50,580 nucleotides of DNA, from the NCBI GenBank assembly GCA_043820045.1, contig JBDREF010000109.1, positions 1 to 50,580 on the forward strand. Direction: 5' to 3'. The notes beneath the pieces were generated by a model. That model saw only the letters and a program-made list of their open reading frames with translations. It did not search any database and was not told the DNA's origin. This stretch comes from JBDREF01 sp043820045. Its GTDB lineage: Bacteria > Planctomycetota > Phycisphaerae > Sedimentisphaerales > Anaerobacaceae. Below are positions 25,723-33,934 of the stretch, piece by piece (position 1 is the stretch's first letter; every line of letters starts with the position of its first letter). A program made the position numbers and the translations under genes.

Positions 25723-26801
25723 ATAAGGTTGCCAATCGGATCAAACAGACCGCCAGCGCGGTTCAATCCAAAATCCAGCACAAAAGCAAACCCACTCTTT
25801 CGTTTCCGTTGCGTTCGCTGAGCAATGTTAAGTACCACCCGAAGAAGGGCTTTCTCGAACTCAAGGGCAAGAAAAAGACTCGCACGCTAACCGTCGCGAC
25901 GGTCAAGACCTTTGCCCAGACGCTGAGAATGATGTCCCAGGCCAAGACCCTGGTCGAAGACGATGAAATCATGACCAAGCGAGAGGCGTATTACGTATCC
26001 AAGAACTGGGACGATGCACGCTTCGACGAGCAGCCCGAGTCGGACACGGTAATCGACGACATAGAGGCGCTATTCGAGGTCAACCGGGAGCAGCTCGGGT
26101 TCATTCCGGAGGAAAAGGGCGGCGAGATTGCCGGTAAGCTTGTCGTAATAGATCGCGATTCCGAAACGGGCAAGAATTTAAAAATCGACTGCACGAAATT
26201 CGGCTCGGGGGCATACTCGATCCCGATTTCCGTGGAGCATCTGAAATTCGAGACAAAGGCCAAGTTCATACTCGCGATAGAGACCGCGGGTATGTTTCAG
26301 CGCCTGGTCAAGCATGGCTACTGGCGCAATGCCAATTGTATCCTGGTCTCGATGGGTGGCGTGCCTACACGCGCCTGTCGGCGTTTTATCCGGCGGCTGG
26401 CCGACGAGCTGAAGCTGCCGGTGTATGCGTTCGTGGACTGCGATCCCTACGGTATGTTCAACATTTACCGCACGCTAAAGGTCGGCTCGGGCAACGCCGC
26501 ACACATCAACCCTTACTTCTGCGTGCCCAACGCCATGTTCCTCGGCGTAACGCCTCAGGACATCGTGGATTACAAGCTGCCCACTCACCCGCTCAAGGAC
26601 GTGGACATAAAGCGGGCCAGAGACGCCCTCAAGAACGATCCATTCGTGCAGCATTACAAGCCGTGGCAGGATGCGATCCAACAGTTGCTCAAGATGGGGG
26701 TCAGGGCGGAGCAGCAGGCCTTTGCGGTGCACGATCTCAACTACGTGATCAAGCACTACCTGCCGGAGAAGCTTGCGGCACCGAAGAAGTTCCTGCCGTA
26801 G
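25719..26801 (+). CDS. top6A: DNA topoisomerase VI subunit A (Spo11-like)
   Basis: GTG 25719 overlaps the subunit B stop (GTGA) and follows AAAGGAG at 6 bases, giving 360 aa, the usual length. Residues ~80-100 carry the catalytic motif MTKREAYYVSKNW; the second Tyr (Tyr92) matches the DNA-cleaving tyrosine of Spo11/Top6A. The Toprim metal ligands are Glu188 (AIETAGMF) and Asp240/Asp242 in VDCDPYGMFNIYRTLK, all present. The subunit cuts DNA through 5'-phosphotyrosyl links. The gene is convergent with the GH5 gene only 16 bp downstream. Confidence 0.94.
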   Translation: MNKVANRIKQTASAVQSKIQHKSKPTLSFPLRSLSNVKYHPKKGFLELKGKKKTRTLTVATVKTFAQTLRMMSQAKTLVEDDEIMTKREAYYVSKNWDDARFDEQPESDTVIDDIEALFEVNREQLGFIPEEKGGEIAGKLVVIDRDSETGKNLKIDCTKFGSGAYSIPISVEHLKFETKAKFILAIETAGMFQRLVKHGYWRNANCILVSMGGVPTRACRRFIRRLADELKLPVYAFVDCDPYGMFNIYRTLKVGSGNAAHINPYFCVPNAMFLGVTPQDIVDYKLPTHPLKDVDIKRARDALKNDPFVQHYKPWQDAIQQLLKMGVRAEQQAFAVHDLNYVIKHYLPEKLAAPKKFLP

Positions 26802-26817
26802 GGCTGGGTGGACAGGA

Positions 26818-27927
26818 TTATTTCGACTTACGGGTCAATACCTGGATGAATTCCTCATCGGGCTGGTCCCCCCTTCCAATTATCCCGAATCCGCCTTTGT
26901 AATCCCAATTGGCCCAGGCTATGTTATTCTTCTCCAGGTTATGACGAACGTCCGCATACCATTGCATTCTGGCCTGTCGAGGGACTGTTGACAGACATCC
27001 CCACTCGCCGCAATAGAGCGGCAAATCATATTTCCTTGCTACCTGCAGCGGCTTTTGAAGCAGTTCCTCAAGCACCTCCCGGTTATATACGCCATTGTTT
27101 TGCCTCACTATCCGGGCTATTTCCGCCGGCAGTTGTTCGATCTCTTTAGGGTCCACGATTTGACCGGGGTAGTTGACGGGTCCCTCGTATTTTCCTACGT
27201 TTGTCCACGAGGCTTTGTGATGCGTAATCAGCATCGGCGTGTAGAAGTGAAAGCTGAGTATGATGTTGCGATCTCCTTCGGGTATCCGAAGTTGATCGAA
27301 CGTGCTTACCGACTGCCATTTGTTCGAGCCGATGACTATTTTGCGATGAGGTTCGGTCTTTCGGATTGATTTGACTGCTTTTTCGACCAGCTTGTTCCAG
27401 TCTTCGCTGTCGTCTGCCACCGGCTCGTTCATCAGCTCATAGGCCACAAGATTGTCGGGGTAGCCCTTCAGCTCTGCGGACAGATCCTTCCAGAGGTCGA
27501 GGAAACGATCCTGTGCTTTCGGGTCGGTCCACAAGGGCTTGTCTTTCGCGTTGAAGTGGTGGGAACGCAGAATGTGCAAATCCACAACGATTCTCAGGTT
27601 GTGTTTTCTGCACCATCCGATGGCGTTGTTGAGCAGTTGAAATGCTTCCTGCTCCCTGTTTCCCTGCTCGTCCCACAACTGTTCTTCATCGACAGGGAGC
27701 CTTATGTGGTCGTAGCCCAGCCCTGCGATAAATGCGACGTCTTTGGCCCCAAAGTAAGCTTCCCGCTGCGGTCCGCGTCTTTGGCTCTGTGAGAGCCAGT
27801 GGCTTATATTGACGCCTCTCGAAATATGGAAGCCGCTCTCGCCGGCCGCCGGAGCATCCGCGGCACAAATCAAAGAAAAAACGACCGCAAAGAGCAATAT
27901 ATGTCTGACTGACTTTACTCTTTTCAT
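26818..27927 (-). CDS. Secreted GH5-type endo-glycanase
   Basis: I use ATG 27927 (AAGGGT upstream), giving 369 aa with a signal peptide (~1-27, ending APAAG). Typical GH5 cellulase-family text follows: HISRGVNISHWLS, GYDHIRLPVDE, VVDLHILRSHHF, the acid/base Glu168 in YELMNEP and the nucleophile Glu308 in LYCGEWG. Members hydrolyse beta-1,4-linked glycans such as cellulose or mannan; the substrate cannot be read from sequence here. It is the third gene of an operon with a TolB-like propeller protein and a Gfo/Idh oxidoreductase, 25 bp after the former. Confidence 0.9.
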   Translation of the reverse strand: MKRVKSVRHILLFAVVFSLICAADAPAAGESGFHISRGVNISHWLSQSQRRGPQREAYFGAKDVAFIAGLGYDHIRLPVDEEQLWDEQGNREQEAFQLLNNAIGWCRKHNLRIVVDLHILRSHHFNAKDKPLWTDPKAQDRFLDLWKDLSAELKGYPDNLVAYELMNEPVADDSEDWNKLVEKAVKSIRKTEPHRKIVIGSNKWQSVSTFDQLRIPEGDRNIILSFHFYTPMLITHHKASWTNVGKYEGPVNYPGQIVDPKEIEQLPAEIARIVRQNNGVYNREVLEELLQKPLQVARKYDLPLYCGEWGCLSTVPRQARMQWYADVRHNLEKNNIAWANWDYKGGFGIIGRGDQPDEEFIQVLTRKSK

Positions 27928-27952
27928 TCTTGCACCCTTATTTGCGTTTGAG

Positions 27953-29512
27953 TTAGTTCCTACCATTCTTGCCGACCGGGCGATAGCTTACGAAGGCTAT
28001 CTGTTTGCTGTCCGGGGACCAGGAGGGGACATTTATCGTGCCCTGCCCGCCGAACAGGTGAGCAAGGACAGTCGGTTTTCCTCCGGCAGGGCCTGGCCCC
28101 AGGGGCGGCATGATACGCAGAACAACATCCTTGTTGGCAGGATGTCCCTTCACATCCTTGTCGTATGACAGGAACACTATCCATTTTCCGTCGGGTGACG
28201 GATGCGGGAACCAATCCGCGTATTCGTCATCGTTGGTCACCTGTGTCTGATTGTCGCCGTCGCTGTCCATCCGCCATATTCTCATGGTCAAGGTGCGCTC
28301 GGAATTGAAGTATATGTATCGGCCGTCGGCTGAGTAATCAGGGCCGTCGTCCAGGCCTTCGGCATCGGTCAGTCGAGTTTCCTGTCCGCCTTCCGCCGGG
28401 ATCGCATACACGTCATAGTTGCCGTTTCTTTCTGCGCAGTAAGCAAGAGTCCTTCCGTCCGGTGACCATCCGTGCCAGTAAGAAGGTCCCGACTCGGTTA
28501 TCTGTTGTGGAAGTCCCCCGCCGCTGGGCAGCACATAGATTAGCGACTTGCCCTCATGGTGGTGACTTATCGCTAACATTTTGCCGTCCGGGGAAAATCC
28601 GTGGTCGTTGTTGCATCGGTCTGCAAAGCCGGAATTCAACTGCACGGGCGTTCCCCCGGAAACAGGGATGGTAAAAAGCTTGCCTGCGCTATTGAAGAGC
28701 AGGTATTTGCCGTCATTTGACCAGTTGGGGGCCTCAAAGTGCGTCCGTGAGCGATAGACAACTTGCCTCAGACCGGTCGCTATCGATATCGTTTCCAGTG
28801 TGCTTTCCACCATTCGGTCTTTATCTTCATGCGTACCCAAATACTTCACGTCAACTTTGGAGAAGACCGCTGTCTCCATCGTGCTGTCATCGTGAGAGCA
28901 AACCGCCAATCCTGCGTGGACCGGATCTTGCAGAGCGACAGAGACGGACCCGACCGGGTGATATACTTCGCCGTCCTTGGAGACGTAGAGAGAGAAAACG
29001 TCATTGTGTCGCTCCAGGCGTATGAAGGCCGGAGCCGAAAGAGGCGATTTTATTTCCTCCGTCGGGCCTCCTTTTGTTTTTCTAAATTGCAGCGAAGTGA
29101 GCCCGTCGCCATGAACCACGGCGTCTGCATATGGAGACTCTGGGGCCAGACTCTGACGGATCATCCAGCCGGCTTTTCTATGCTCGTTTTTCCCCTCGCC
29201 AATCCAACGGATCCTGGAAGTCAGACTCAGATCGCCCGAGACTTCTTTCCAAAGGTAGTGAAAGGCGTCCACCTGGCCCCACATATTTGCCCCGCTGCCG
29301 ATGAGTTCGTACTCGCCGGTTCCTGAAGTGAACTTTGCCGACCCGCGGTGTGTTACCGCGCCCACATCGCAGCTTACATCAAATACACCAAGGCTTCCGC
29401 TGCGGCTGTCAAATCCTGCGAGCGCGACGGCTGAACATGCCGCAATCGCTGTGAATAACATGGCTTTAGTGAATGCCCTGACAGAATTCGATGAACAGTT
29501 TTCTTGTCTCAT
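27953..29512 (-). CDS. Exported protein with N-terminal DUF1349-like domain and TolB/PD40 beta-propeller
   Basis: ATG 29512 overlaps the stop of the upstream Gfo/Idh gene (ATGA), giving 519 aa. Longer readings of the frame would only run inside that gene. A signal peptide (residues ~10-33) is followed by a lectin/concanavalin-like part (KFTSGTGEYELIGSG, IRWIGEGKNEHRKAGWMIR) and then six or so PD40-type blades (FSPDGKMLAISHHHEG, WSPDGRTLAYCAERNGNYD, YSADGRYIYFNSE, PSPDGKWIVFLSYDKD, WSPDSKQIAFVSY). The family binds proteins or sugars rather than catalysing; in this operon it may help capture the polysaccharide. It precedes the GH5 gene. Confidence 0.82.
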   Translation of the reverse strand: MRQENCSSNSVRAFTKAMLFTAIAACSAVALAGFDSRSGSLGVFDVSCDVGAVTHRGSAKFTSGTGEYELIGSGANMWGQVDAFHYLWKEVSGDLSLTSRIRWIGEGKNEHRKAGWMIRQSLAPESPYADAVVHGDGLTSLQFRKTKGGPTEEIKSPLSAPAFIRLERHNDVFSLYVSKDGEVYHPVGSVSVALQDPVHAGLAVCSHDDSTMETAVFSKVDVKYLGTHEDKDRMVESTLETISIATGLRQVVYRSRTHFEAPNWSNDGKYLLFNSAGKLFTIPVSGGTPVQLNSGFADRCNNDHGFSPDGKMLAISHHHEGKSLIYVLPSGGGLPQQITESGPSYWHGWSPDGRTLAYCAERNGNYDVYAIPAEGGQETRLTDAEGLDDGPDYSADGRYIYFNSERTLTMRIWRMDSDGDNQTQVTNDDEYADWFPHPSPDGKWIVFLSYDKDVKGHPANKDVVLRIMPPLGPGPAGGKPTVLAHLFGGQGTINVPSWSPDSKQIAFVSYRPVGKNGRN

Positions 29513-30828
29513 AATGTCCAGCCTTTGCGGTATTCTCGCCGGATCAAAGCGTTCGCTTCCGGGCAGCCGACGGCCTTGAGGTTCATGGCGTCCCATTCGA
29601 TTTTTCTGCCGGTGCGCAGCGCTACATTGCAGAGAAGTGCGGCTTCGGTCAGTGCGCCCGAGTAATCGAAATTGCACGTCGTCGGCCCGCCTGTTTTGCA
29701 CGCCTCGATCCACTCGCGGTGGTGTCCGATGGAATCCGGGATGAAAGCCTCAGGCGGCTTGAAGCCCGCGTATTTCTCTTCGGGCAGCAGTTGATGCCGG
29801 TTGTAGTCGGCAATCAACATTCCTTCGGAGCCGACAAACAGCACTGCGCTATTCCATTGCGGGATCTGCTTTTCGGCCAAGAACGCCGGATAGCCGCCGC
29901 CGTTGTACCAGGTCAACGTGACCGCAGGCATGTCGCCGCGCGATGGATATTCCTGCCGCGCTATCGTCCAGCGTGCCGCGCTCTCGGGGTGAACCGGTCC
30001 CTCGGCCTGGACGCTGATCGGATGGCGCAGTTTCAACGCCCAGAACGCCAGGTCGCAATAATGGCAGAAGAAGTCGCCTAATTGCCCGTTCGCGAAATTC
30101 CACCAGTATCGCCACTTGAATGGTGCGTACTCCGGATGATAAGGCCGGTAGGGCGCCGGCCCCAGCCACAGGTCCCAGTCGAGCGTCTCGGGCACATCGG
30201 GGCGGTCGGTGGGGGCGTCCGGCTGCGAAAAGTCTGTCGGCTTAGGCGGTCCGGCGAAATTGGCGCCCAGCCAAACGTGCACCTCCCGTACGGGACCGAC
30301 GGCGCCGGTTTGCACGAGTTCTACGGCACGGCGGTAGTTGCCGCCGGCGTGAATTTGAGTGCCCATTTGTGTAACGAGGTTTTTCTCTTTCGCGATTTGG
30401 GCCATCACCCGGGCCTCGTAAACGCTGTGAGTGAGCGGCTTTTCGCAGTAGCAGTGTTTTCCGAGCTTCATGGCCATCACGCCCGCCGAGGCATGCGTGT
30501 GGTCGGGCGTGCCAATGACCACGGCGTCGATCTTGCTTTGCATCTCGTCTAACATCTTGCGGAAGTCTTTGTATCGCCTGGCCCCCGGGTGCTTCTCGAA
30601 GGTTTGCGCCGCATGCTTCTCGTCGACGTCGCACAAGGCAACGAGGTTCTCGCTTGCCACACCCTCTACGTCGGCAGCGCCGCGGCCGGCGATACCGATC
30701 CCGGCAATGTTCAGCTTCTCATTGGCCTGGGCGCTCCATACCGACCGGCTGTTTTGCAGGATAACGAGGCTTGAAGCACCCCAGGCGGCATTGCGGAGGA
30801 AACCGCGACGAGTCAATTGTTTCTGCAT
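29509..30828 (-). CDS. TAT-exported Gfo/Idh/MocA family oxidoreductase
   Basis: A 439-aa protein with a twin-arginine signal (LTRRGFLRNAAWGASSLVIL) and the NAD(P)-binding Rossmann motif GIGIAGRGAADV. The catalytic-site CEKPLT motif is followed by the alpha/beta substrate domain (GDFFCHYCDLAFWAL). Relatives such as glucose-fructose oxidoreductase keep a tightly bound nicotinamide cofactor and work in the periplasm. The gene is first in an operon with the TolB-like and GH5 genes and starts at ATG 30828 with GGAGG nine bases upstream. Likely role: oxidation or reduction of a sugar released by the GH5 enzyme; the substrate is unknown. Confidence 0.9.
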   Translation of the reverse strand: MQKQLTRRGFLRNAAWGASSLVILQNSRSVWSAQANEKLNIAGIGIAGRGAADVEGVASENLVALCDVDEKHAAQTFEKHPGARRYKDFRKMLDEMQSKIDAVVIGTPDHTHASAGVMAMKLGKHCYCEKPLTHSVYEARVMAQIAKEKNLVTQMGTQIHAGGNYRRAVELVQTGAVGPVREVHVWLGANFAGPPKPTDFSQPDAPTDRPDVPETLDWDLWLGPAPYRPYHPEYAPFKWRYWWNFANGQLGDFFCHYCDLAFWALKLRHPISVQAEGPVHPESAARWTIARQEYPSRGDMPAVTLTWYNGGGYPAFLAEKQIPQWNSAVLFVGSEGMLIADYNRHQLLPEEKYAGFKPPEAFIPDSIGHHREWIEACKTGGPTTCNFDYSGALTEAALLCNVALRTGRKIEWDAMNLKAVGCPEANALIRREYRKGWTL

Positions 30829-30852
30829 TGGTCAGAACCTCCATAAAAGTTG

Positions 30853-30926
30853 ATAGATAGTGCATAGTTGTTGGTTCATAGACGACTTACTACGAACCAC
30901 GAACTATGAACCAAGGACTAACGAAC
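30853..30926. repeat. Heptad repeats in inverted arrangement
   Basis: From 30891 the plus strand reads in 7-base units TACGAAC, CACGAAC, TATGAAC, CAAGGAC, then TAACGAAC. From 30881 downward the minus strand reads TATGAAC, CAACAAC, TATGCAC, TATCTAT in the same register. TTGGTTCATAG (30871-30881) and CTATGAACCAA (30904-30914) are perfect inverted copies, so the array can fold on itself. It sits directly upstream of the Gfo/Idh operon, and resembles the short tandem heptanucleotide repeats known from cyanobacteria. Confidence 0.6.
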
Positions 30927-30986
30927 TTGGCACACCGGGGCTGATTCTACCATCGGCGCAGAGCAGAGACAACGGGAAACCTTCGA

Positions 30987-31151
30987 ATGTCCGTTGGCAA
31001 GCGTCCTGGCCGTAAGACCACGAAAGACGTCCGTAAACCGGCTCGGAAGCGTCAGAAGGTATTTCTTGGCCATAAAAATTGGAAATTTTGCGAACTTCCG
31101 CCTGGAAACGTCGTAAAAATCTCCCTTAATGCGCAGGCGCTGTCTGCGTAA
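30987..31151 (+). CDS. Small strongly basic protein (54 aa), unknown
   Basis: ATG 30987 to TAA 31149-31151. The first half is MSVGKRPGRKTTKD then VRKPARKRQK, the second half includes VFLGHKNWKFCELPPG. Fourteen of 54 residues are Lys or Arg against two acidic ones. A weak GGGAAA lies about 8 bases before the ATG. I do not recognise the family. The next gene on the same strand encodes an extremely acidic protein of similar size, so the two may be partners. A random open frame cannot be excluded. Confidence 0.35.
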   Translation: MSVGKRPGRKTTKDVRKPARKRQKVFLGHKNWKFCELPPGNVVKISLNAQALSA

Positions 31152-31176
31152 GGCCGAAAAAAACGTGGTTTTTGCC
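31132..31176. other. Two hairpins between the basic and acidic small genes
   Basis: CGCAG/CTGCG (31132-31148) overlaps the end of the basic gene. GGC...AAAAAC-GTG-GTTTTT-GCC (31152-31176) follows directly after its stop codon. The second stem ends in a T-rich arm and may be a transcription stop or a processing site. Confidence 0.3.
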
Positions 31177-31266
31177 TGATTCAGGGCATAATTGGTGCGT
31201 CCCGGCCCTGGGCCCAAGGTCGCGCCGGAATTGTCTTTTGGGTAACTCTTGGAAAGGGAGTTAGTT

Positions 31267-31428
31267 ATGTGGGGCGAAGAACCTGATATTCTGGAAGCTC
31301 TGGAAGAGCACGATTTCGAGTGCGAATCAGATGATGATTTCTCTGAGCTGGACTTCGATTCCGACGTAGCGGAAGATAGCGAGGAAGAAGTTGACGAAGA
31401 CACAGAATTCATAGACTTCGACGACTGA
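31267..31428 (+). CDS. Small extremely acidic protein (53 aa), unknown
   Basis: ATG 31267 is preceded by a strong ribosome binding site, AAGGGAG, six bases upstream; the stop is TGA 31426-31428. The product begins MWGEEPDILEALEEHDFE and ends EEEVDEDTEFIDFDD. It has 14 Asp and 14 Glu in 53 residues, one His and no Lys or Arg. Such composition suggests a DNA-mimic, a nucleoid-protein or histone-like-protein antagonist, or a metal or cation buffer; none can be proved. The good ribosome binding site and the lack of any sense gene on the other strand favour a real gene. Confidence 0.6.
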   Translation: MWGEEPDILEALEEHDFECESDDDFSELDFDSDVAEDSEEEVDEDTEFIDFDD

Positions 31429-31461
31429 TTTCACTCAGTTACCACGTTTGACGTTCAGCAC

Positions 31462-31477
31462 CGCCGGTACTTCGGCG
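31462..31477. terminator. Hairpin after the acidic small gene
   Basis: CGCCG-GTACTT-CGGCG, a perfect 5-bp GC-rich stem in the gap between the acidic gene and the convergent GH5-clan gene. No T-run follows. Confidence 0.3.
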
Positions 31478-31485
31478 TTGACCCC

Positions 31486-33679
31486 TCACCGTCTTATCTT
31501 GCAGGCGATATCCCGGCTGAACGGCGGAATTATGGCGTGCAAGCGGCCTTGTGTGCATGAGACTTTCTCTGTCCGGATGCTCCTGCCCTCATAGGTATCC
31601 CACCATTCGATGCTGTAATTGCCGTCTTCGAGGTCCTGGATTTCGATTGTTGCGCCTTCTATCACCTTTGGCTTCTCTTTCTCTACGACCTGGTTCCACC
31701 ACGTAGCCTGCGCGTTGGAGACCCAGAAACAGGCACATTCATTACCCTGATAGCCTAACAAGCGGACTTGATCATTGTCGGCGGTCGCCTTGAGTTTTTC
31801 CAACCCTGCGAAGGAAACATCGGCGAGGAAGGCCGAGAGCGGCCGGTAATGGCCGTAGGCGTCCTGTCTGTCGAGCTGGTCCCACCACCAGAACATCGCT
31901 GTCCCCGAAGGACCTGCAAACGCCGAGGCCCAGAGCGAATTATGGAAATGCACCCCTTCGTCATCCTGCTTCATGTATTCGCTGAGGCCCCATTTTGCAT
32001 CCGCCAGGCCGAACTCGCCAATCAGTGCCGGCTTGTTCGGCGCATGGGTCCTCAGGAACTTAGTCTTATCAAGCACGACTGCAACTTCATCTTTGAACTC
32101 CTCCTTTGTTTCCGGGCGCATGTAGTGGTGCAACTGGCCGATGTCGAGGCGTTCATGCCGGCAGTCTTTTGCCGATGGGTGCCATGTGCTGGTCGTACGC
32201 AGGTGATGATAGATGTCTATATTTTCGAGATATTTGCCGACTTCGGAATAGAAGCGGTCTGTAGGCAGGCCCGGGTCAATTTCATTAAAGTACTCCCAGG
32301 CAGCGACGCTCGTCGAATAGCCCCATCGAGCGACCGCATATCGCATGAACTTCTGCGCATCGGCAATTGCCTGCCGATACTCTGGGCTGTTCTCGTCGGA
32401 AAGCGATTTCATGTAGAGGTCTCTCGTAATCATACACAACATCAAGTAGATGCCGTTATGCTCTGCCGCCTCGACGAGCTTATCCAGGAGAAAGCAGTCG
32501 AGCTGGTTATAGACGCCTCTTGTCGGACGATTAACGTCGGCTTCCCACAGCAGCTCCGGTCCGCGCCCTGCCATAGAGGGGGAGGCTTCTTTCAGCGACA
32601 GCTTGTCCAGCCAGACGGTGCCAGCTCCGGTTATGCTCAGAACCATCCTGCCCAGCCAGAAATCATTGCCGCCAGTGGTAAATTCCTGGCTGAAATCTTT
32701 CCACTTGCCCTGCGGAGCTGCGTCGAGAGGCTGCTGCCTCTCATCACGATCCATCCGTATCCTAAGCCCCACAGGCCCATCGGCCGTGAAACGCCCTGTC
32801 ACTACATAGCGCGTCCCGGGCCGAAGCGCCACGGGGTGAGAAGGCGAGACGTCGATTGACGCCCCGTCGTCGCCTGCGATTTTCACACACTTGCGCGAGC
32901 CCGGCTCATTTTCACTACCGGGTATCGGAACTATCGGCGTCCCGGCGCGCCGGGATTGCCACGACCGGTCCCAGGCGCTCTTTCTGGCCTCGATCGCCAT
33001 GGCCCAATCCTCGCAGCAGGTCCAGATTCGCACGAAGTTTGCACCGTTGGCGCTGAGTTTGGCGAATATTTCTTCGGCCTTGGTAAGGTTGACGTATTGA
33101 CCTTCACCGACGAAGGCGAGGTTCTGGCCTATGGGAAAAAACGACGTGCCGTCGGTGAACTCCAGGAAACGAGGATCTTTCGTACCGGTCACGACAAAGC
33201 CCTTGCTGTTTGACGGCGTGCAGTCAAATCGGATGCTTTGCGATTGAATTGTGCCGGTTCGATCTTTCAGCCTGGCTGTGGCGAGGTACGTGCCCGTTTG
33301 CGATGGAGCGAACCTTGCTTTCCATGCGCCATCCCCGGCGGGATAGAACCAATTGTCTCTCCGCAAGGAGTCCCGGGGACTGCCGCGGCCCTGATTCAAC
33401 TTCCGCCGTTCGTAGTCCTGGCAATAAAAAGCGGGCACCCGTGATTTGCTCATTGCCGGGAGTTTTCAGCAGTACGGTCAGGTCAACTTCGTTTGGGTCG
33501 AACGGATTATCGTACTGAGCATCTACCTGAATGAGCAGCTCCAGTTTTTCGTATCTTCCAACGTTCTTCACGGATGGGTCTATCACGACCTTTTCCGCGC
33601 GTGCATACTCCCGAGACGACAATACCGTGGCGAGCACACACACGAGAATCACCTTGATAACTCCTATATTCTGGTTCAT
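31486..33679 (-). CDS. DUF5060 + GH5-clan glycoside hydrolase, frameshifted near its N terminus
   Basis: Read together, two overlapping frames make one gene of about 730 codons. The first (ATG 33679) gives a signal peptide and the first half of DUF5060 (VGRYEKLELLIQVDAQYDNP, VDLTVLLKTPGNEQIT). The second continues it (VPAFYCQDYERR, GAWKARFAPSQTGTY) and carries a TIM barrel with acid/base Glu in WEYFNEIDP and nucleophile Glu in ALIGEFGLAD. A CBM-like beta domain (~100 residues) is inserted in the barrel. Removing one C from the CCC run at 33438-33440 restores ...QITVPAFYCQD... exactly. Families with this layout are secreted agarase- or cellulase-like enzymes. Whether the shift is real or a sequencing error is open. 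Confidence 0.8.
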
Positions 33680-33715
33680 AAGATACTCCGGCATTTATTT
33701 TCAATTCGGCCCTGT

Positions 33716-33731
33716 CCTGCGGCAAAGCAGG
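33716..33731. other. Small hairpin in the divergent spacer
   Basis: CCTGC-GGCAAA-GCAGG, a perfect 5-bp stem 37 bp upstream of the frameshifted DUF5060 gene. It may be an operator or just chance; nothing else stands out in 33680-33849. Confidence 0.2.
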
Positions 33732-33849
33732 TAATCCGACCGGACTGATTTTACCGGGCCATCATGTTTAGTCCATACCGACGCACGATTAAGGGATAAT
33801 TTGTCCACAACAAAGGGTGAAAAACAGCCTTAAGCTTATAATTTTACAC

Positions 33850-33879
33850 TTTACCCTCCGGTTTTGCAGGTAGTACAAT
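33850..33879 (+). promoter_or_regulatory. Probable promoter of the Gfo/Idh gene at 33935
   Basis: TTTACC (33850-33855) and TACAAT (33874-33879) are separated by 18 bp; the start codon lies 56 bp after the -10 box. Confidence 0.35.
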
Positions 33880-33934
33880 GAAACCTCTGAATTCAACTAA
33901 CTAAAGGGCATTGGCAATACCGGGAGGTCTTATC

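Noticed and set aside
30918..31412. Minus-strand frame of 164 codons, very rich in serine
   Set aside because: Its serine runs are the complement of the Asp/Glu codons of the acidic gene on the plus strand; it has no ribosome binding site and overlaps the heptad repeats.
31768..32859. Plus-strand frame of 363 codons opposite the GH5-clan gene
   Set aside because: Shadow of a gene with clear catalytic motifs on the minus strand; composition is Arg/Cys/Pro-rich without a recognisable fold.
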